From Bdellovibrionales bacterium (GTDB taxonomy: Bacteria > Bdellovibrionota > Bdellovibrionia > Bdellovibrionales > UBA1609): DNA of 44,767 nt. The stretch spans positions 1 to 44,767 of the forward strand of contig JACOND010000008.1 in NCBI GenBank assembly GCA_014323935.1, in the 5' to 3' direction. Below, piece by piece: positions 33,698-43,035 of this stretch. The notes under the pieces are model-generated. The model ran no database searches. It saw only the letters and a program-made list of their open reading frames with translations, and was not told where the DNA came from. A program made the translations under genes and the position numbers. Numbering within the stretch: the first letter of the stretch is position 1; each line of letters starts with the position of its first letter.

Positions 33698-33707
33698 GGG
33701 GGGGGGG
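33698..33707. repeat. G10 homopolymer
   Basis: Ten consecutive G residues, 3 bases beyond the speE stop codon. Two further tracts of exactly ten G occur at 42283-42292 and 44595-44604. Such runs are not expected by chance at this base composition. Confidence 0.9.
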
Positions 33708-33710
33708 AAT

Positions 33711-34568
33711 TTATAAAACCCCTAAAAGCTTCAATTGTTTTTTAACGAATTCAGGTTTAGTAAAAGAGGAGATGTGAATGTCTGAGTTGTAATACTGAAA
33801 CTTGATTTTAGATTGTTTGACTCTTTGAGCTTTAAAGTCTTTAAGGGGATGAATTTTTTTAGAAGCAAATAAAAAATTCCAACACCCTGGAGGGTAAGTT
33901 AAATTGTTGTAACTATAAATTCCTATTTTTTTAAATCCTAAATCAAGACACATTTTTAAACTTTGTTTTTGATGTGTTAGATTGTAGAAAAAGTTTCCCG
34001 CTTGAGCTATAACAATTCCCTCGGCTTTTAAAGCTTTATAGATATTTTTGTAAAAGTTTTTTCCAAAAAGGAGAGAAGAAGGTCCAATAGGATCTGAAGA
34101 GTCCACCAAAATTACATCAAAAGCCTTTTGTTTATCTTTTAGAAATCGAGTTCCCTCTTCAATTCTTAGATCTAATTTTGCATGTTTAAAAACAGAAGCT
34201 GTTTGAGGGAGATGCTTTTTACAAGCTTTGACCACTGTAGAATCTATTTCCACCATGATGCAATTTTTTACTTTTTTATGTTTCAAAACTTCCCGAGCTG
34301 TTCCCCCATCTCCTCCTCCAATAATAAGCACATCTTGAGGATCAGAATGTAAAAATAAAGGAACATGAGCCATCATCTCATGATAGATAAATTCATCTCT
34401 CTCACAGGTCATAATGACATTATCATTTATTAACATGTTTCCATAGCCTTTTGTTTTAAGGATTTTTACATTTTGAAATTTACTGTTTTTTTCAAAAAGT
34501 TTTTTTGTATAGGGAATACCTATTTTTAAAATTCCTTCATGATTTTCAAAAAAATGTTTTTCTTTCAT
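33711..34568 (-). CDS. speE: Spermidine synthase (polyamine aminopropyltransferase)
   Basis: 285 aa from ATG 34568, which lies one base past the upstream gene's stop. A farther in-frame start at 34643 would overlap that gene by 70 bases and add a non-conserved stretch. SpeE transfers the aminopropyl group of decarboxylated AdoMet to putrescine. Signatures are DEFIYHEMMAHVPLFLHSDP, the nucleotide-binding VLIIGGGDGGTAREVLKH, the acidic VEID at strand 2, and DVILVDSSDPIGPSSLLF with the catalytic Asp. GCWNFLFASK near the C-terminus is also conserved. It is directly coupled to the AdoMet decarboxylase gene, so the two form a complete spermidine-making unit. Confidence 0.95.
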   Translation of the reverse strand: MKEKHFFENHEGILKIGIPYTKKLFEKNSKFQNVKILKTKGYGNMLINDNVIMTCERDEFIYHEMMAHVPLFLHSDPQDVLIIGGGDGGTAREVLKHKKVKNCIMVEIDSTVVKACKKHLPQTASVFKHAKLDLRIEEGTRFLKDKQKAFDVILVDSSDPIGPSSLLFGKNFYKNIYKALKAEGIVIAQAGNFFYNLTHQKQSLKMCLDLGFKKIGIYSYNNLTYPPGCWNFLFASKKIHPLKDFKAQRVKQSKIKFQYYNSDIHISSFTKPEFVKKQLKLLGVL

Positions 34569-34569
34569 T

Positions 34570-35496
34570 TTAAGCTCTTTTTGTAAGTAAGACAGGTTTT
34601 TGTTCTTTTTTTTGTATGGAATAAAAAGTTTTATAATAAACATTATAAGAATTTAAAAGTTTTTTATAAAAAAAAGAGTGAGGAGAAAAATTTGTTAAAT
34701 TAAGTTTTAAAGGAGGATAGTGATGAGATTGAAAAAGGATTAAATCAAAGTTCAGGGGAGAGAAAATAGGAAGGATTTTCTTTATAAGAACAGATGTTTT
34801 TTTAGAGGCTATATTTGTTTCAAAACTGATATAGAAAAAAGATTTGTCGGGAGTTATATGTATCGTATAGTAAGTTTCTTTTTCAATGGCATTGAGAGAG
34901 TACCCAGAAGGTTTAAAAAAATGATCTTGGACTTTAAATTTAGGAAAAATTTTCTTTAAAGATTTTTTTAAATTTGAGATCGTTTTAACAGATGTGTTTT
35001 TTATGATCTTAGAGTCATAAAAGAGAATTTCTAAAGTTTGATCCGGCTCTCTAGGTTTATAAGTTTTTTCCTTGTAAAATAAAAACAAGTGATGGTCATG
35101 TAAATTTCCAAAACGATAGGCTTGTCCAGGAATAGTTTTTTTTATTTTTTCTAAATCTTTATAAAAAGAATTTTTTTGGTTATAAGGAAAAAACTCATTT
35201 TTTCTTTGAAAAAAATAAGTTTCTATAAATTCTTTAGAAAAACTTTTAAAGAGTTTGATAAAAGATTGATAGAGAACTGTTTTACCACAAGTGATTAAAA
35301 CCAAACGATTTTTCCAAATTAATAAACTCGACTCAGATAAAAGATAGGAATGGATATAAGGAGTTTTTAGGAGAGAAATAATTTCAGCACCACAGAACTT
35401 TAAGATTTGTTTCCAAAAAAATTCTGGCTTTTGTAAAAGCGAGGGAGTTTTTTCTGACAAGATGATTTCAATTTTTTTTTCTGAACTTTCAAACAT
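34570..35496 (-). CDS. S-adenosylmethionine decarboxylase, eukaryotic type
   Basis: 308 aa. The enzyme makes decarboxylated AdoMet for spermidine synthesis and carries a pyruvoyl group formed by self-cleavage at a serine. The sequence follows the eukaryotic family, not bacterial SpeD: MFESSEKKIEI near the N-terminus (human FEGTEKLLE), YLLSESSLLIW with predicted cleavage between Glu55 and Ser56, LVLITCGKT with the equivalent of catalytic Cys82, FFQRKN, DQTLEILFYD, FKPSGYSLNAI and TIHITPDKSFFYISFETN with the processing Ser and His. The usual bacterial SpeD is much shorter, 120-270 aa. Its stop is one base from the speE ATG. No clear Shine-Dalgarno site precedes the ATG. Confidence 0.9.
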   Translation of the reverse strand: MFESSEKKIEIILSEKTPSLLQKPEFFWKQILKFCGAEIISLLKTPYIHSYLLSESSLLIWKNRLVLITCGKTVLYQSFIKLFKSFSKEFIETYFFQRKNEFFPYNQKNSFYKDLEKIKKTIPGQAYRFGNLHDHHLFLFYKEKTYKPREPDQTLEILFYDSKIIKNTSVKTISNLKKSLKKIFPKFKVQDHFFKPSGYSLNAIEKETYYTIHITPDKSFFYISFETNIASKKTSVLIKKILPIFSPLNFDLILFQSHHYPPLKLNLTNFSPHSFFYKKLLNSYNVYYKTFYSIQKKEQKPVLLTKRA

Positions 35497-35566
35497 GAAG
35501 GTTTTTTATGAAAAATTTAATTTATTATCAAGTAAAAAATGAGTCTTTATTACAAAGCTTATAATT

Positions 35567-36346
35567 TTATAGTCCTGAAGGAAGAGATTTAGAAAGAGAA
35601 ATTTGAGAAGAACATTCTAAGAAGCTACAAAGCGGAATATTAAACCATCCTAGAAAGCCGGATTTTGTTGTTTTAGATCCTCTCCAATCTGTAAAATTTG
35701 TAAAATTTAAGTCTCCTGACAATACAAAATCTTTTATTTTTTCATTGAATTTTACAGAGCCAGATAAACTAATTTCTCCTTTTTGATCTTTAAAAACAAG
35801 TGTGATGTTTGATGGAGTGATACTACTTTTTAAAGGAACAATAATCATTTTTAAAGGTGTAATAAGTTGCCGTCCTAAATGGGTTGTTATGTGTAATTCT
35901 ATATAAGAATTGGAATCGGGTTTTAATCCTTGAAGATTGCTTGCTCTTGGATTAAAACGTTGACCGCTAAAGTGTATTTTTCCTTTTATAAAAAATCCCC
36001 CTTTCCAATTTTTATAAGTTTCAGAGTAACTGCAACGGATATAAAAAGAACTGATTGAAATGGGATCGACGGAGGTAGATAAAAACTCCCTGATGCTATT
36101 ATTAAAAGCACTTGTATTCCAAGGTTCTTCATCAGAGCAGATAATCACTCCCCACTGTCTATCTTCAGGGAGTATCGTTTTATCTAAATTTGAATCAGAG
36201 GGAATTTTATTTGATTCACTCAAAATGTTATGAGGAGAGGAATTTGATATGACCGGGATATTTGATCCGGGAGTAGCTGGAGGAGCTTGAATAAGTCCTG
36301 GGCAAGATAAAAATAAACTCAGTGAAAGAACAAAGCCCCATCTCAT
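35567..36346 (-). CDS. Hypothetical lipoprotein
   Basis: 259 aa. The N-terminus MRWGFVLSLSLFLSCPG has a lipobox (LFLSC) with Cys15. Pro/Ser/Asn-rich residues 16-60 form a probable flexible spacer, followed by a beta-rich domain of about 200 residues (for example GGFFIKGKIHFSGQRF, KGEISLSGSVKFNEKIKDFVLSG). Two cysteine pairs, ICSD...RCSY and LCSFLECSS, may form disulfides. I do not recognise the family. It lies between the polyamine genes and the beta-oxidation pair without overlap; functional link unknown. Confidence 0.7.
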   Translation of the reverse strand: MRWGFVLSLSLFLSCPGLIQAPPATPGSNIPVISNSSPHNILSESNKIPSDSNLDKTILPEDRQWGVIICSDEEPWNTSAFNNSIREFLSTSVDPISISSFYIRCSYSETYKNWKGGFFIKGKIHFSGQRFNPRASNLQGLKPDSNSYIELHITTHLGRQLITPLKMIIVPLKSSITPSNITLVFKDQKGEISLSGSVKFNEKIKDFVLSGDLNFTNFTDWRGSKTTKSGFLGWFNIPLCSFLECSSQISLSKSLPSGL

Positions 36347-36414
36347 AGATATGTAAGTATAAATAAAAACAAAGCTTAAAGAAAGTTTTTTTTAAAATTT
36401 GTGCTTTTAGTTGG

Positions 36415-38430
36415 TCAATTGAGATTTAAATTTGTTTTGTGATGGTCTTTCATGTATTTCATAGGTCCTCCTAAAAAGGCAGGAAAACCTATAGATAAAG
36501 TCATAGCTATATCGATATCTTCTTCTGTTTTGACAATGTTTTCTTTTATAAGTTCCTCCCCAGTTTGAGCCATCTTTTCTACGATTCTATAAAAGATTTC
36601 ATCTGAAGCTTGTTTTACTGTTAAGTCTTCTTTTTTAAATATTTCAATTTTTGGATTCAGTGACTTTGTATTATCTTTATAAAGATAAAATCCTCTTTTT
36701 TGTTTCATTCCTTGACCTAAATACTTCACTATTTCATTGGTCCATTTTGGTTTTTTTAGATGCAGTCCTTTTTGTTCTAAGTTGGAGATCGTTTGAAGAC
36801 AAATATCTAATCCAATTCTATCCATAGTTTCAAAAGGTCCTAAAGGAAATCCTTTCTCTCTAAAGAGATTGTCTAAATCTTCAATGTTCCATCCTTCTTC
36901 AACTAAAATCAAACATTCTACAAGATAGCTTCTTAAAACTCTGTTGACGACAAAACCAGGGCTATCTTTGACAATTAAAGGTATTTTGTTTAGTTTTTTT
37001 ATAAATTCAGATAAAACGCCTAGTTTTTCTTTTTGAGAGTCTGTGTAGCACAGTTCTACTAAGGGGATTTTAGTTGTGGGGTTGAAAAAATGAAGTCCAA
37101 AAAAAGAATCTGGATGGCAAGACGTTTTAGCAAGTTCTAAAATACTTAAAGAAGAGGTGTTAGAACTAAATAGACAGTTTAAATTGAGTTGCCTTGATAC
37201 AAAGCTTATTCTTTCCTTTTTGATTGTAAAGTTTTCAGGGAGAGCTTCTATGACTAGGTCTATATTTTTGAGTCCCGAAAAGCTTTGACTCACACTTAGG
37301 AGATTTCTTTTATGGTTTTTTTCATAAGAAGTGATCTTGTTTTGTTTTTTTTGTTTGTTTAAAAGTTTTTCTACTTTTTTTAAAGTCACACAAAGGGAGG
37401 AAGGATTTTTATCAATCAATCGAACCTCAAAGCCTTTATCTATAAGAAGGAAAGCTAGGGATTGCCCCATAGTTCCTGCCCCTAAAACAGCAACTTTTTG
37501 AATGCTTTTTTGAAAAACTTGTTTCTTTAAATCTTGAGATAAATCTTTTTTTAATCTTTGAGTTTTCAAAAAAAGAGAGATAAGGTTTTGAGTGGAGTGA
37601 GAGAGAAGTAATTCAACTAAAATATCATTTTGTTGTTTTAAGATTTTATGGGAGATGGGATAACCATAAGTTTTTTTGATAAGACTAAGTGCTTTTAAAG
37701 GAGCCTTGTAAAAACCTTTTGTTTCTTCTAAAATCTTTTTCTTAAATAAGAAAAAAACAAAATCTTTAAAAAAAGATTCAACCCTATGTAAAAGCTTTTT
37801 TTTAGTTTTAGGGATAGCATTTGTTCGAATGATTTCTTGAGCTAACTCTAAAGCTCTCTTGTTTAAAAGAAGTTCAGGAACTTTTTCATCAGCTAAACCT
37901 ATTTGAAAAGCTTTTTGAGCTTTGATACTTTTTCCTGTGGAAATCATTTTTAAAGCTTGCAAGAGTCCGACTCGCTTAGGGAGCCGAAAACAAGCTCCAA
38001 AACCAGGAATAAAACCAAGTTTAATTTCAGGAAAACAAAGCTCTGTTTGAGAGGACTGAGAGACTAAAATGTAATCAAAACAAAGAGCTAATTCTAAAGC
38101 TCCTCCTAAGCATTTTCCTTCGATAGCTACAATTTTAGGTATATTGAGGTGTTCAAGGTCTAAAAACAACTGGTTTATTAACTGTGAGGCTTCTTCTATT
38201 TGTGAGGCCTGTTTACATTTTTTGATTTCATTGATATCTGCTCCATAAGAAAAATGACCTTTTTTTGTTGATGTTAAAATAAGAGCTTTTATTTGAGTGA
38301 GGTTTAAGTTTTTAAGAATAGAAGAGAATTCTTTTTCAAAAGATTTACAAATAAGATTGATAGAGCTTTCTTTTTGATTCCATTCTAATAAGGCAATGCC
38401 ATCTTTTATATGTAAGTTGAAATGTTTCAT
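36415..38430 (-). CDS. fadJ: Bifunctional enoyl-CoA hydratase/3-hydroxyacyl-CoA dehydrogenase
   Basis: 671 aa from ATG 38430, 2 bases past the thiolase stop; an in-frame earlier start at 38481 would overlap the thiolase and encode an unlikely arginine-rich leader. This FadB/FadJ-type protein carries out hydration and oxidation in fatty-acid beta-oxidation. Residues about 1-190 are crotonase: GADINEI, CLGGALELALCFDYI and CFPEIKLGFIPGFGA hold the two glutamates. Residues from about 310 are the dehydrogenase: VAVLGAGTMGQSLAFLL (NAD-binding), SNTSSLSI, FFGLHFFNPTTKIPLVE with the catalytic His, and KDSPGFVVNRVL. The second C-terminal helical repeat follows. Somewhat shorter than E. coli FadJ (714 aa). 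Confidence 0.92.
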   Translation of the reverse strand: MKHFNLHIKDGIALLEWNQKESSINLICKSFEKEFSSILKNLNLTQIKALILTSTKKGHFSYGADINEIKKCKQASQIEEASQLINQLFLDLEHLNIPKIVAIEGKCLGGALELALCFDYILVSQSSQTELCFPEIKLGFIPGFGACFRLPKRVGLLQALKMISTGKSIKAQKAFQIGLADEKVPELLLNKRALELAQEIIRTNAIPKTKKKLLHRVESFFKDFVFFLFKKKILEETKGFYKAPLKALSLIKKTYGYPISHKILKQQNDILVELLLSHSTQNLISLFLKTQRLKKDLSQDLKKQVFQKSIQKVAVLGAGTMGQSLAFLLIDKGFEVRLIDKNPSSLCVTLKKVEKLLNKQKKQNKITSYEKNHKRNLLSVSQSFSGLKNIDLVIEALPENFTIKKERISFVSRQLNLNCLFSSNTSSLSILELAKTSCHPDSFFGLHFFNPTTKIPLVELCYTDSQKEKLGVLSEFIKKLNKIPLIVKDSPGFVVNRVLRSYLVECLILVEEGWNIEDLDNLFREKGFPLGPFETMDRIGLDICLQTISNLEQKGLHLKKPKWTNEIVKYLGQGMKQKRGFYLYKDNTKSLNPKIEIFKKEDLTVKQASDEIFYRIVEKMAQTGEELIKENIVKTEEDIDIAMTLSIGFPAFLGGPMKYMKDHHKTNLNLN

Positions 38431-38432
38431 AT

Positions 38433-39710
38433 TTAAGCTTGTTTTAGTATAACAGCTCCTCCTTGCCCTCCTCCAACGCATAAAGAGGCTAATCCAAAAG
38501 TAGCTTGTCGTCTTTTCATCTCTTTAGCTAAAGTTAAAATCAATCTTGTCCCTGTTGCAGCAATCGGATGACCAATAGCAATGGCTCCTCCATTGACATT
38601 GAGTTTGTCCCTATCTACCTCTCCAAGAGCTTCTTTTAATCTGAGTTTTTCCTCTGCAAATTTTTTTGAGTTAAAAGCTTTTAAACAAGATAAAACTTGC
38701 CCTGCAAAAGCTTCATTGATTTCAAATAAATCAATATCTTTTAACTTGAGATGAGCTTTTTTTAAAGCCAAGTTTGTCGCATAGACAGGTCCTAATCCCA
38801 TTCTTTCAGGTTCTAAACCTACAACACTTGTACTAACTATAGAGGCAAGGGGTTTTAGACCTAATTGTTTCATTTTAGTTTCAGACATAAGAAGAACAAG
38901 GGATGAGCCATCGTTTATAGGACAAGAATTAGCTATAGTCACTGTTCCATATTTTGGGTCAAAAAATCCAGATAATTTACTCATTCTTTTTTCAGATATT
39001 TTTTCTCTTACGCCAAGGTCTTCAAAGACCACCTGATTCGGGGTAAAAAAAGGAAAAAGCTCTTCTTTCAATCGTTTTTTAGCTAAAAAGGCTTTTTTAT
39101 GACTGTTCATAGCAAAAAAATCTTGTTCTTTTCGGCTGATATTGAATTCTCTAACTAAAATTTCGGCTGTTTCTCCCATAGAATAACCTGTAAAAGGATC
39201 TTTTAGTCCTTCTAGAATAGGGGAAATGAGCTTTAAATCTTTTTTCTTGATTTGTAAAAGAGAGCTGATTTTTTGTTTCAATTTTTTTGATAAAATAAAA
39301 GATTGTAATTTATAAGTTAAAGATTGGGGTAAGATAAAAGGGGTATAAGACATACTTTCTACGCCCCCTGCAATGACACTTTGATTGTAACCCCTTTCAA
39401 TTTTATTTACAGCTATAAAAAAACTTTCCATAGAAGAGGCACAGTTTTTATGAATCGTTGTCGCTGGAATAGTATGAGATAAACCACTTGATAAACTAAT
39501 GATTCGAGCGATGTTAGGAGAATCTGGAAGACAGATACTATTACCAAAAATAAGCTCATCTATTTCATTTCCTTTGAAATTCATTTTATATAAAAATTCT
39601 TTCAGATTTGTAATTCCTAAATCTTTCGGGTGAATATCTTTAAACTCTTTTCCCGCTTTAACAAAAGGAGTTCTTAACCCCTCAATGAGAAAAGCTTTTT
39701 CAGAAGACAT
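38433..39710 (-). CDS. fadI: 3-ketoacyl-CoA thiolase
   Basis: 425 aa, the size of FadI. It cleaves 3-ketoacyl-CoA with CoA in the last step of beta-oxidation and partners the adjacent FadJ. Catalytic residues are Cys90 in HKNCASSMES, His381 in GHPIAATG and Cys411 in CVGGGQGG. EAFAGQVLSCLKA and NGGAIAIGHP are also typical. The gene order thiolase then multifunctional enzyme, with stops and starts 2 bases apart, indicates an operon and coupled translation. An acyl-CoA dehydrogenase (first step) is not in the window. The short interval 39711-39815 separates it from the divergent cupin gene and should contain promoters for both. Confidence 0.94.
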   Translation of the reverse strand: MSSEKAFLIEGLRTPFVKAGKEFKDIHPKDLGITNLKEFLYKMNFKGNEIDELIFGNSICLPDSPNIARIISLSSGLSHTIPATTIHKNCASSMESFFIAVNKIERGYNQSVIAGGVESMSYTPFILPQSLTYKLQSFILSKKLKQKISSLLQIKKKDLKLISPILEGLKDPFTGYSMGETAEILVREFNISRKEQDFFAMNSHKKAFLAKKRLKEELFPFFTPNQVVFEDLGVREKISEKRMSKLSGFFDPKYGTVTIANSCPINDGSSLVLLMSETKMKQLGLKPLASIVSTSVVGLEPERMGLGPVYATNLALKKAHLKLKDIDLFEINEAFAGQVLSCLKAFNSKKFAEEKLRLKEALGEVDRDKLNVNGGAIAIGHPIAATGTRLILTLAKEMKRRQATFGLASLCVGGGQGGAVILKQA

Positions 39711-39815
39711 GAAATAAACTTAAAGAAAAAAAATAAAATTGTCTATGAAAATAGTTTAAATTAGCATCTCCTATCTTCTTGTTTTTAGACCGTCATTTAT
39801 GTATATATTCAAATT

Positions 39816-40118
39816 ATGATTATTAATAGATGGTTAGCTCCTCTGACTCCTAGTGAAGAACAAATCAAAAGCCTTTTTGAAAAAGATGGTTTAGAATACT
39901 TTGAAGAGAATTTTCCTGTAGGAACTAAAATCCTTGAACACAGGCATCCTTTTGATGAAATTCGTATGATTGTAAGAGGAAAAATCCTTTATAATGTTTC
40001 AGGTAACAAATTTATACTAAGAGCGGGAGATAAAATTATAGTCCCTTCTAACACTTTACATTCTACAGAAGTTTCTGAAGTTGATTGTTTTTCTTTGTGT
40101 AGTTACCACATTCATTAA
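39816..40118 (+). CDS. Small cupin-fold protein
   Basis: 100 aa. A single cupin barrel: LEHRHPFDEIRMIVRGKILYNV is cupin motif 1 (H.H.....E..G), with two His and one Glu as likely metal ligands, and FILRAGDKIIVPSNTLHSTE is motif 2, ending in the fourth-ligand His. Cupins of this size may be dioxygenases, isomerases or sugar-binding proteins, so the substrate cannot be read from the sequence. It stands alone, transcribed divergently from fadI. There is no clear Shine-Dalgarno site; TATATT at 39804-39809 lies 6 bases from the start codon, so it cannot serve as a -10 for a leader of normal length. Confidence 0.8.
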   Translation: MIINRWLAPLTPSEEQIKSLFEKDGLEYFEENFPVGTKILEHRHPFDEIRMIVRGKILYNVSGNKFILRAGDKIIVPSNTLHSTEVSEVDCFSLCSYHIH

Positions 40119-40333
40119 TTTGAGACTTTTTTAAGACCTAATTTTATTTGTGTATCAGTAAGATGATTAAAAATTTAGATTTATAATTTATTAGCCATAA
40201 GAGTTTTAGATGGCTTCTTTTGACACATTACTCCATTAAAGTTTTCTAATCAAAAAGTAAAAAAAGCTAAAGAATCTAAAAATAAATTTAAAGATATAAC
40301 AAAAAAGAAGTTATACTTAAGAACCTAACTTTT

Positions 40334-40880
40334 TTAAGAACTATCTTTAATTTTTTCTTTAGAAAAACCTGTTATTTTAGAAATAAAAGCCATATCTGTT
40401 TTTTTTATACAGTAGTTTTAGAACAATAGCTGTTTTTCTTTCCATTCTTTTTACATTCCTTACCAAAGTAAATCCCTTTCTCTTTTATAATTTCTCTTAC
40501 ATCCATGAATCCTCCATTTTAAATCTAAATCTGTAGTCTCATCTCAAATACTCAAGTATCCTTAACTATTTTTTTAATAGCTTGCCCTTTCAACTTAACT
40601 TCTTAGACGCTTTTCTTATCTCCAGGTCCTTAGTGTTTACCTTCTTTCATAATTTAACATATTCTTTCTTGATTCTCTAAGAATTTTAAAAAAAAAGACT
40701 TAAAAAAACCTTCTTCTTGAAGAGAGCTTTTGTGTTTTAGAAATATAAAAACTTTCAATTTTGATTTTAGTAAAAATCTTAAAGGGAAAAAATAAAACAA
40801 GCTTCGCTCTTTTATCTTCAAAAATATCTTTTTCTATTTTTTCTAAATTATTAAGCTTCATACTCTTTTTTTCAAAAAAA
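40334..40880 (-). pseudogene. Decayed Rpn-type nuclease, tandem copy
   Basis: The minus strand shows a damaged duplicate of the gene at 40911-41864. Both copies share the tail (AAACCTGT(T/A)ATTTTAG block), the (A)TTTCTCTTACATCCAT segment, and later blocks around GACGC/GACGTTTTTCTTATC and TCTTTCTTGATTCTCTA. Many indels and stops separate the blocks. The rest of 40119-40333 is featureless. Confidence 0.75.
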
Positions 40881-40910
40881 GATATATCCTAGAACTAAAA
40901 GACTAATTTT

Positions 40911-41864
40911 TTAAGAACTATTTTTTAATTTTTTAATTTCTTCTTTAGAAAAACCTGTAATTTTAGAAATAAAAGTTATATTTGTTTTTTCTTTCAAAAG
41001 ATTTAAAGCAATTTCTTGCCGTCCTTCTTGCCGTCCTTCTTGACGCCCTTTCTCTTTTATAACTTCTCTTACATCCATAAGTCCTCCTTCTTTTAATATC
41101 CCTTCTTCTATAAGCCTCTTCTCAACTAATCCCCATATATTTACATCTAAATCCGTATTATCTACTAAATATTCCCATATCCTTAACACTGCCGTTTTTC
41201 TAGCTTCTCCCTTTAAAGGTTTCAATATCTCCTTAAATCCCAAATAAGTTTCTATGACCTTTGAAAAATTTGTCTTCTTCTTTAAACTCCATATCTCATC
41301 TAATAACTTTATAACACTATACCCTTTTAACTTCTTAGACGTTTTTCTTATCTTCGGGTCCTTCGTGTTTATTATCTTTGGTTCATAGTTTAACATACTC
41401 TTTCTTGATTCTCTAGGAATTTTTGAAAAAAAAGATTTAAAATCTTCTTCTTGAAGAGAGCTTTTCCATTTGAAAGGCTCTTTTCCATGATAGAAAAGCA
41501 CTGGAATTATAGGTTGAACGTAGCCTTTTTGTTGAATCATGAGCTTTCGAAGGAAATATTGATAATCTAATAATTGATCATAAAAGTTCTTATCATAAGA
41601 ACTTTTATGTTCTAGAAGTATAAAAACTCTCAATCTAATTTTAGGAAAATCTTTAAAAGGAAGGGATAAAACAAGATCTGCTCTTTTAGCTTCAAAGGTA
41701 TCTTTTTCTATTTTAAGTTTTTTTAAATTATAAGTTTCACACTCTTTTTTTGAAAAGATGAGCTGGAGTAATTCCTGACTGAGTTTAGAATCTGAGTAAA
41801 AGTCTTTGAAGAATTTATCATGACTGAAAGAGGAGTTTTTTGTTTTTGAAGTTTGTTTTTTTAT
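40911..41864 (-). pseudogene. Rpn-type (PD-(D/E)XK) recombination-promoting nuclease, no canonical start
   Basis: The reading frame is open from 41885 to the stop at 40911 and encodes about 317 residues if begun at the ATA codon at 41864. The first conventional start (TTG 41633) would remove the catalytic half. Full-frame features: HDKFFKDFYSDSKLSQELLQ at the N-terminus, the nuclease core RADLVLSLPF...RLRVFILLEHKSS with Asp, Glu and Lys, FYDQLLDYQYFLR, PIIPVLFYHGK, and a C-terminal GRQEGRQEGRQE linker and SKITGFSKEEIKKLKNSS tail, all typical of the Rpn/transposase-like PDDEXK_2 family. The in-frame TAA at 41886-41888 shows there is no further upstream extension. Either ATG mutated to ATA recently, or ATA is used. 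Activity is therefore doubtful. Confidence 0.8.
41013..41048 (-). repeat. 12-bp tandem repeat, three copies, in Rpn gene
   Basis: Units at 41013-41024 and 41025-41036 are identical and 41037-41048 differs at a few bases. They encode the GRQE linker repeat common in Rpn proteins. Confidence 0.9.
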
Positions 41865-42028
41865 AAACTCAAGATGTGTTTTTGATTATTTAAAAGAAGC
41901 TGTAAAAAAATGCAAGATCTTTTTTTATTTATAATATAACCCAATCTAAACAGTTCTTCTTAATGAATCGTACATCTCTTGTGAATAGAGTTAAAAACAA
42001 CTTCAGGAGATAAACCCTAAAAATGCAT

Positions 42029-42071
42029 TAGGTAAGTCTAAGATTAATGTAAAAAAACAACCCCTTACCTA
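42029..42071. repeat. 8-bp inverted repeat before an Rpn relic
   Basis: TAGGTAAG at 42029-42036 is complementary to CTTACCTA at 42064-42071, with a 27-base loop. It is 15 bases ahead of the ATG of the plus-strand relic. It could be a remnant of a mobile-element end or just a chance hairpin. Confidence 0.3.
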
Positions 42072-42085
42072 AAACCAGATATAAA

Positions 42086-42550
42086 ATGAAACAACAAAAA
42101 AACTATATAAAAATGACAAGAGATATTGTCTTTAAAAAATTCTTTGTAGACAAACCAGAGATCTTAAAACGTGTTTTAAAACATTTTCTAAACATCCAAG
42201 AAGTTAGAAAAAAAGATATCTAAATAAAAACCTCAAAAGAAACAAAGTCTTGAATTTTTAGATAGCAATCTTCCAACATCTAGGGGGGGGGGAGTTTCCT
42301 TAGATTTGAGAGTGAAACTCTCTGAGGATAGGGAGATGAGTTATTTTACAAAGTTATCAGAAGAAATTACAAGAGTGCCTAAAGTTCCGTAGTAAAGATG
42401 GATTAAGACAAACAAGCTTATTGAAGAAGGCATGTGGAGGAGAAGCGAAAAAAACAGGTCTTTAAATTACTGGTGTGGATACAATTATGAAAGTAACAGG
42501 TTTTTCAAAAATTAAGATTCTTAAACTAAAAAAAAGGCTAAATTCTCCTA
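42086..42550 (+). pseudogene. Decayed Rpn-type nuclease, opposite orientation
   Basis: ATG 42086 opens a typical Rpn N-terminus (KMTRDIVFKKFFVDKPEILKRVLKHFLNIQEV) that soon ends in stops. Later frames give LDLRVKLSEDREMSYF, LIEEGMWRRSEKN and IMKVTGFSKIKILKLKKRLN, the last matching the C-terminal tail of the intact copy. A G10 run at 42283-42292 lies inside it. It is divergent from the copy at 40911-41864. Confidence 0.7.
42283..42292. repeat. G10 homopolymer inside Rpn relic
   Basis: Ten consecutive G residues within the plus-strand Rpn relic. Same length as the tracts at 33698 and 44595. Confidence 0.9.
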
Positions 42551-42589
42551 ATCAATATAAATATGTCAATTTTTAGTCTTTTAGAATAA

Positions 42590-42755
42590 CTAAAATCCTA
42601 GCTTCCTTTTATTTTGATGTTTAAAGCATCTGCTGAAGCTCTTATTTTCTATTTTTGTCCAATCAATGGGAGGTAAATTTAAAGGTCCTAAAAAAGTATC
42701 TCATTGAAGTTTTAAAAGTTTGATAGTTTGTAAATAAAGCTCATACAACACTTTC
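42590..42755 (-). pseudogene. Coding-like fragment, family unknown
   Basis: On the minus strand, LYELYLQTIKLLKLQ, then DTFLGPLNLPPIDWTKIENK and, in another frame, RASADALNIKIKGS form amino-acid-like pieces interrupted by stops and frame changes. It looks like a short relic of an unknown gene. I see nothing in 42756-43030. Confidence 0.3.
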
Positions 42756-43035
42756 GGTATCTTGAACAAGTTTAAAAAGCAACAGAAAACTAAGATAAGA
42801 TTTAAAATTATTTTATTCTGTTTGTATCTAGACCGCTTGTGTTTTCTTAATTATTATAACTCTCATAGATTTATTGAACTTGAAAAAGAGGTCTTAATAA
42901 GTCTTTTATTAAGTACAACTTTCAATGTTATCTCAAATTTTTATTTTATTAAAGATTTGTTTAAATAGTTTTTTTAACTGTTTTTAAGAACTTACAAATG
43001 CAACTTGATTTATATCTTATCATAGTAAATATGAA

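Noticed and set aside
38431..38481. Upstream start of fadJ at 38481
   Set aside because: The extra residues are an arginine-rich translation of the thiolase end; ATG 38430 directly after the thiolase stop gives the usual N-terminus.
41013..41048. CRISPR-like short repeats
   Set aside because: The 12-bp units have no spacers and encode the GRQE linker of the Rpn protein.
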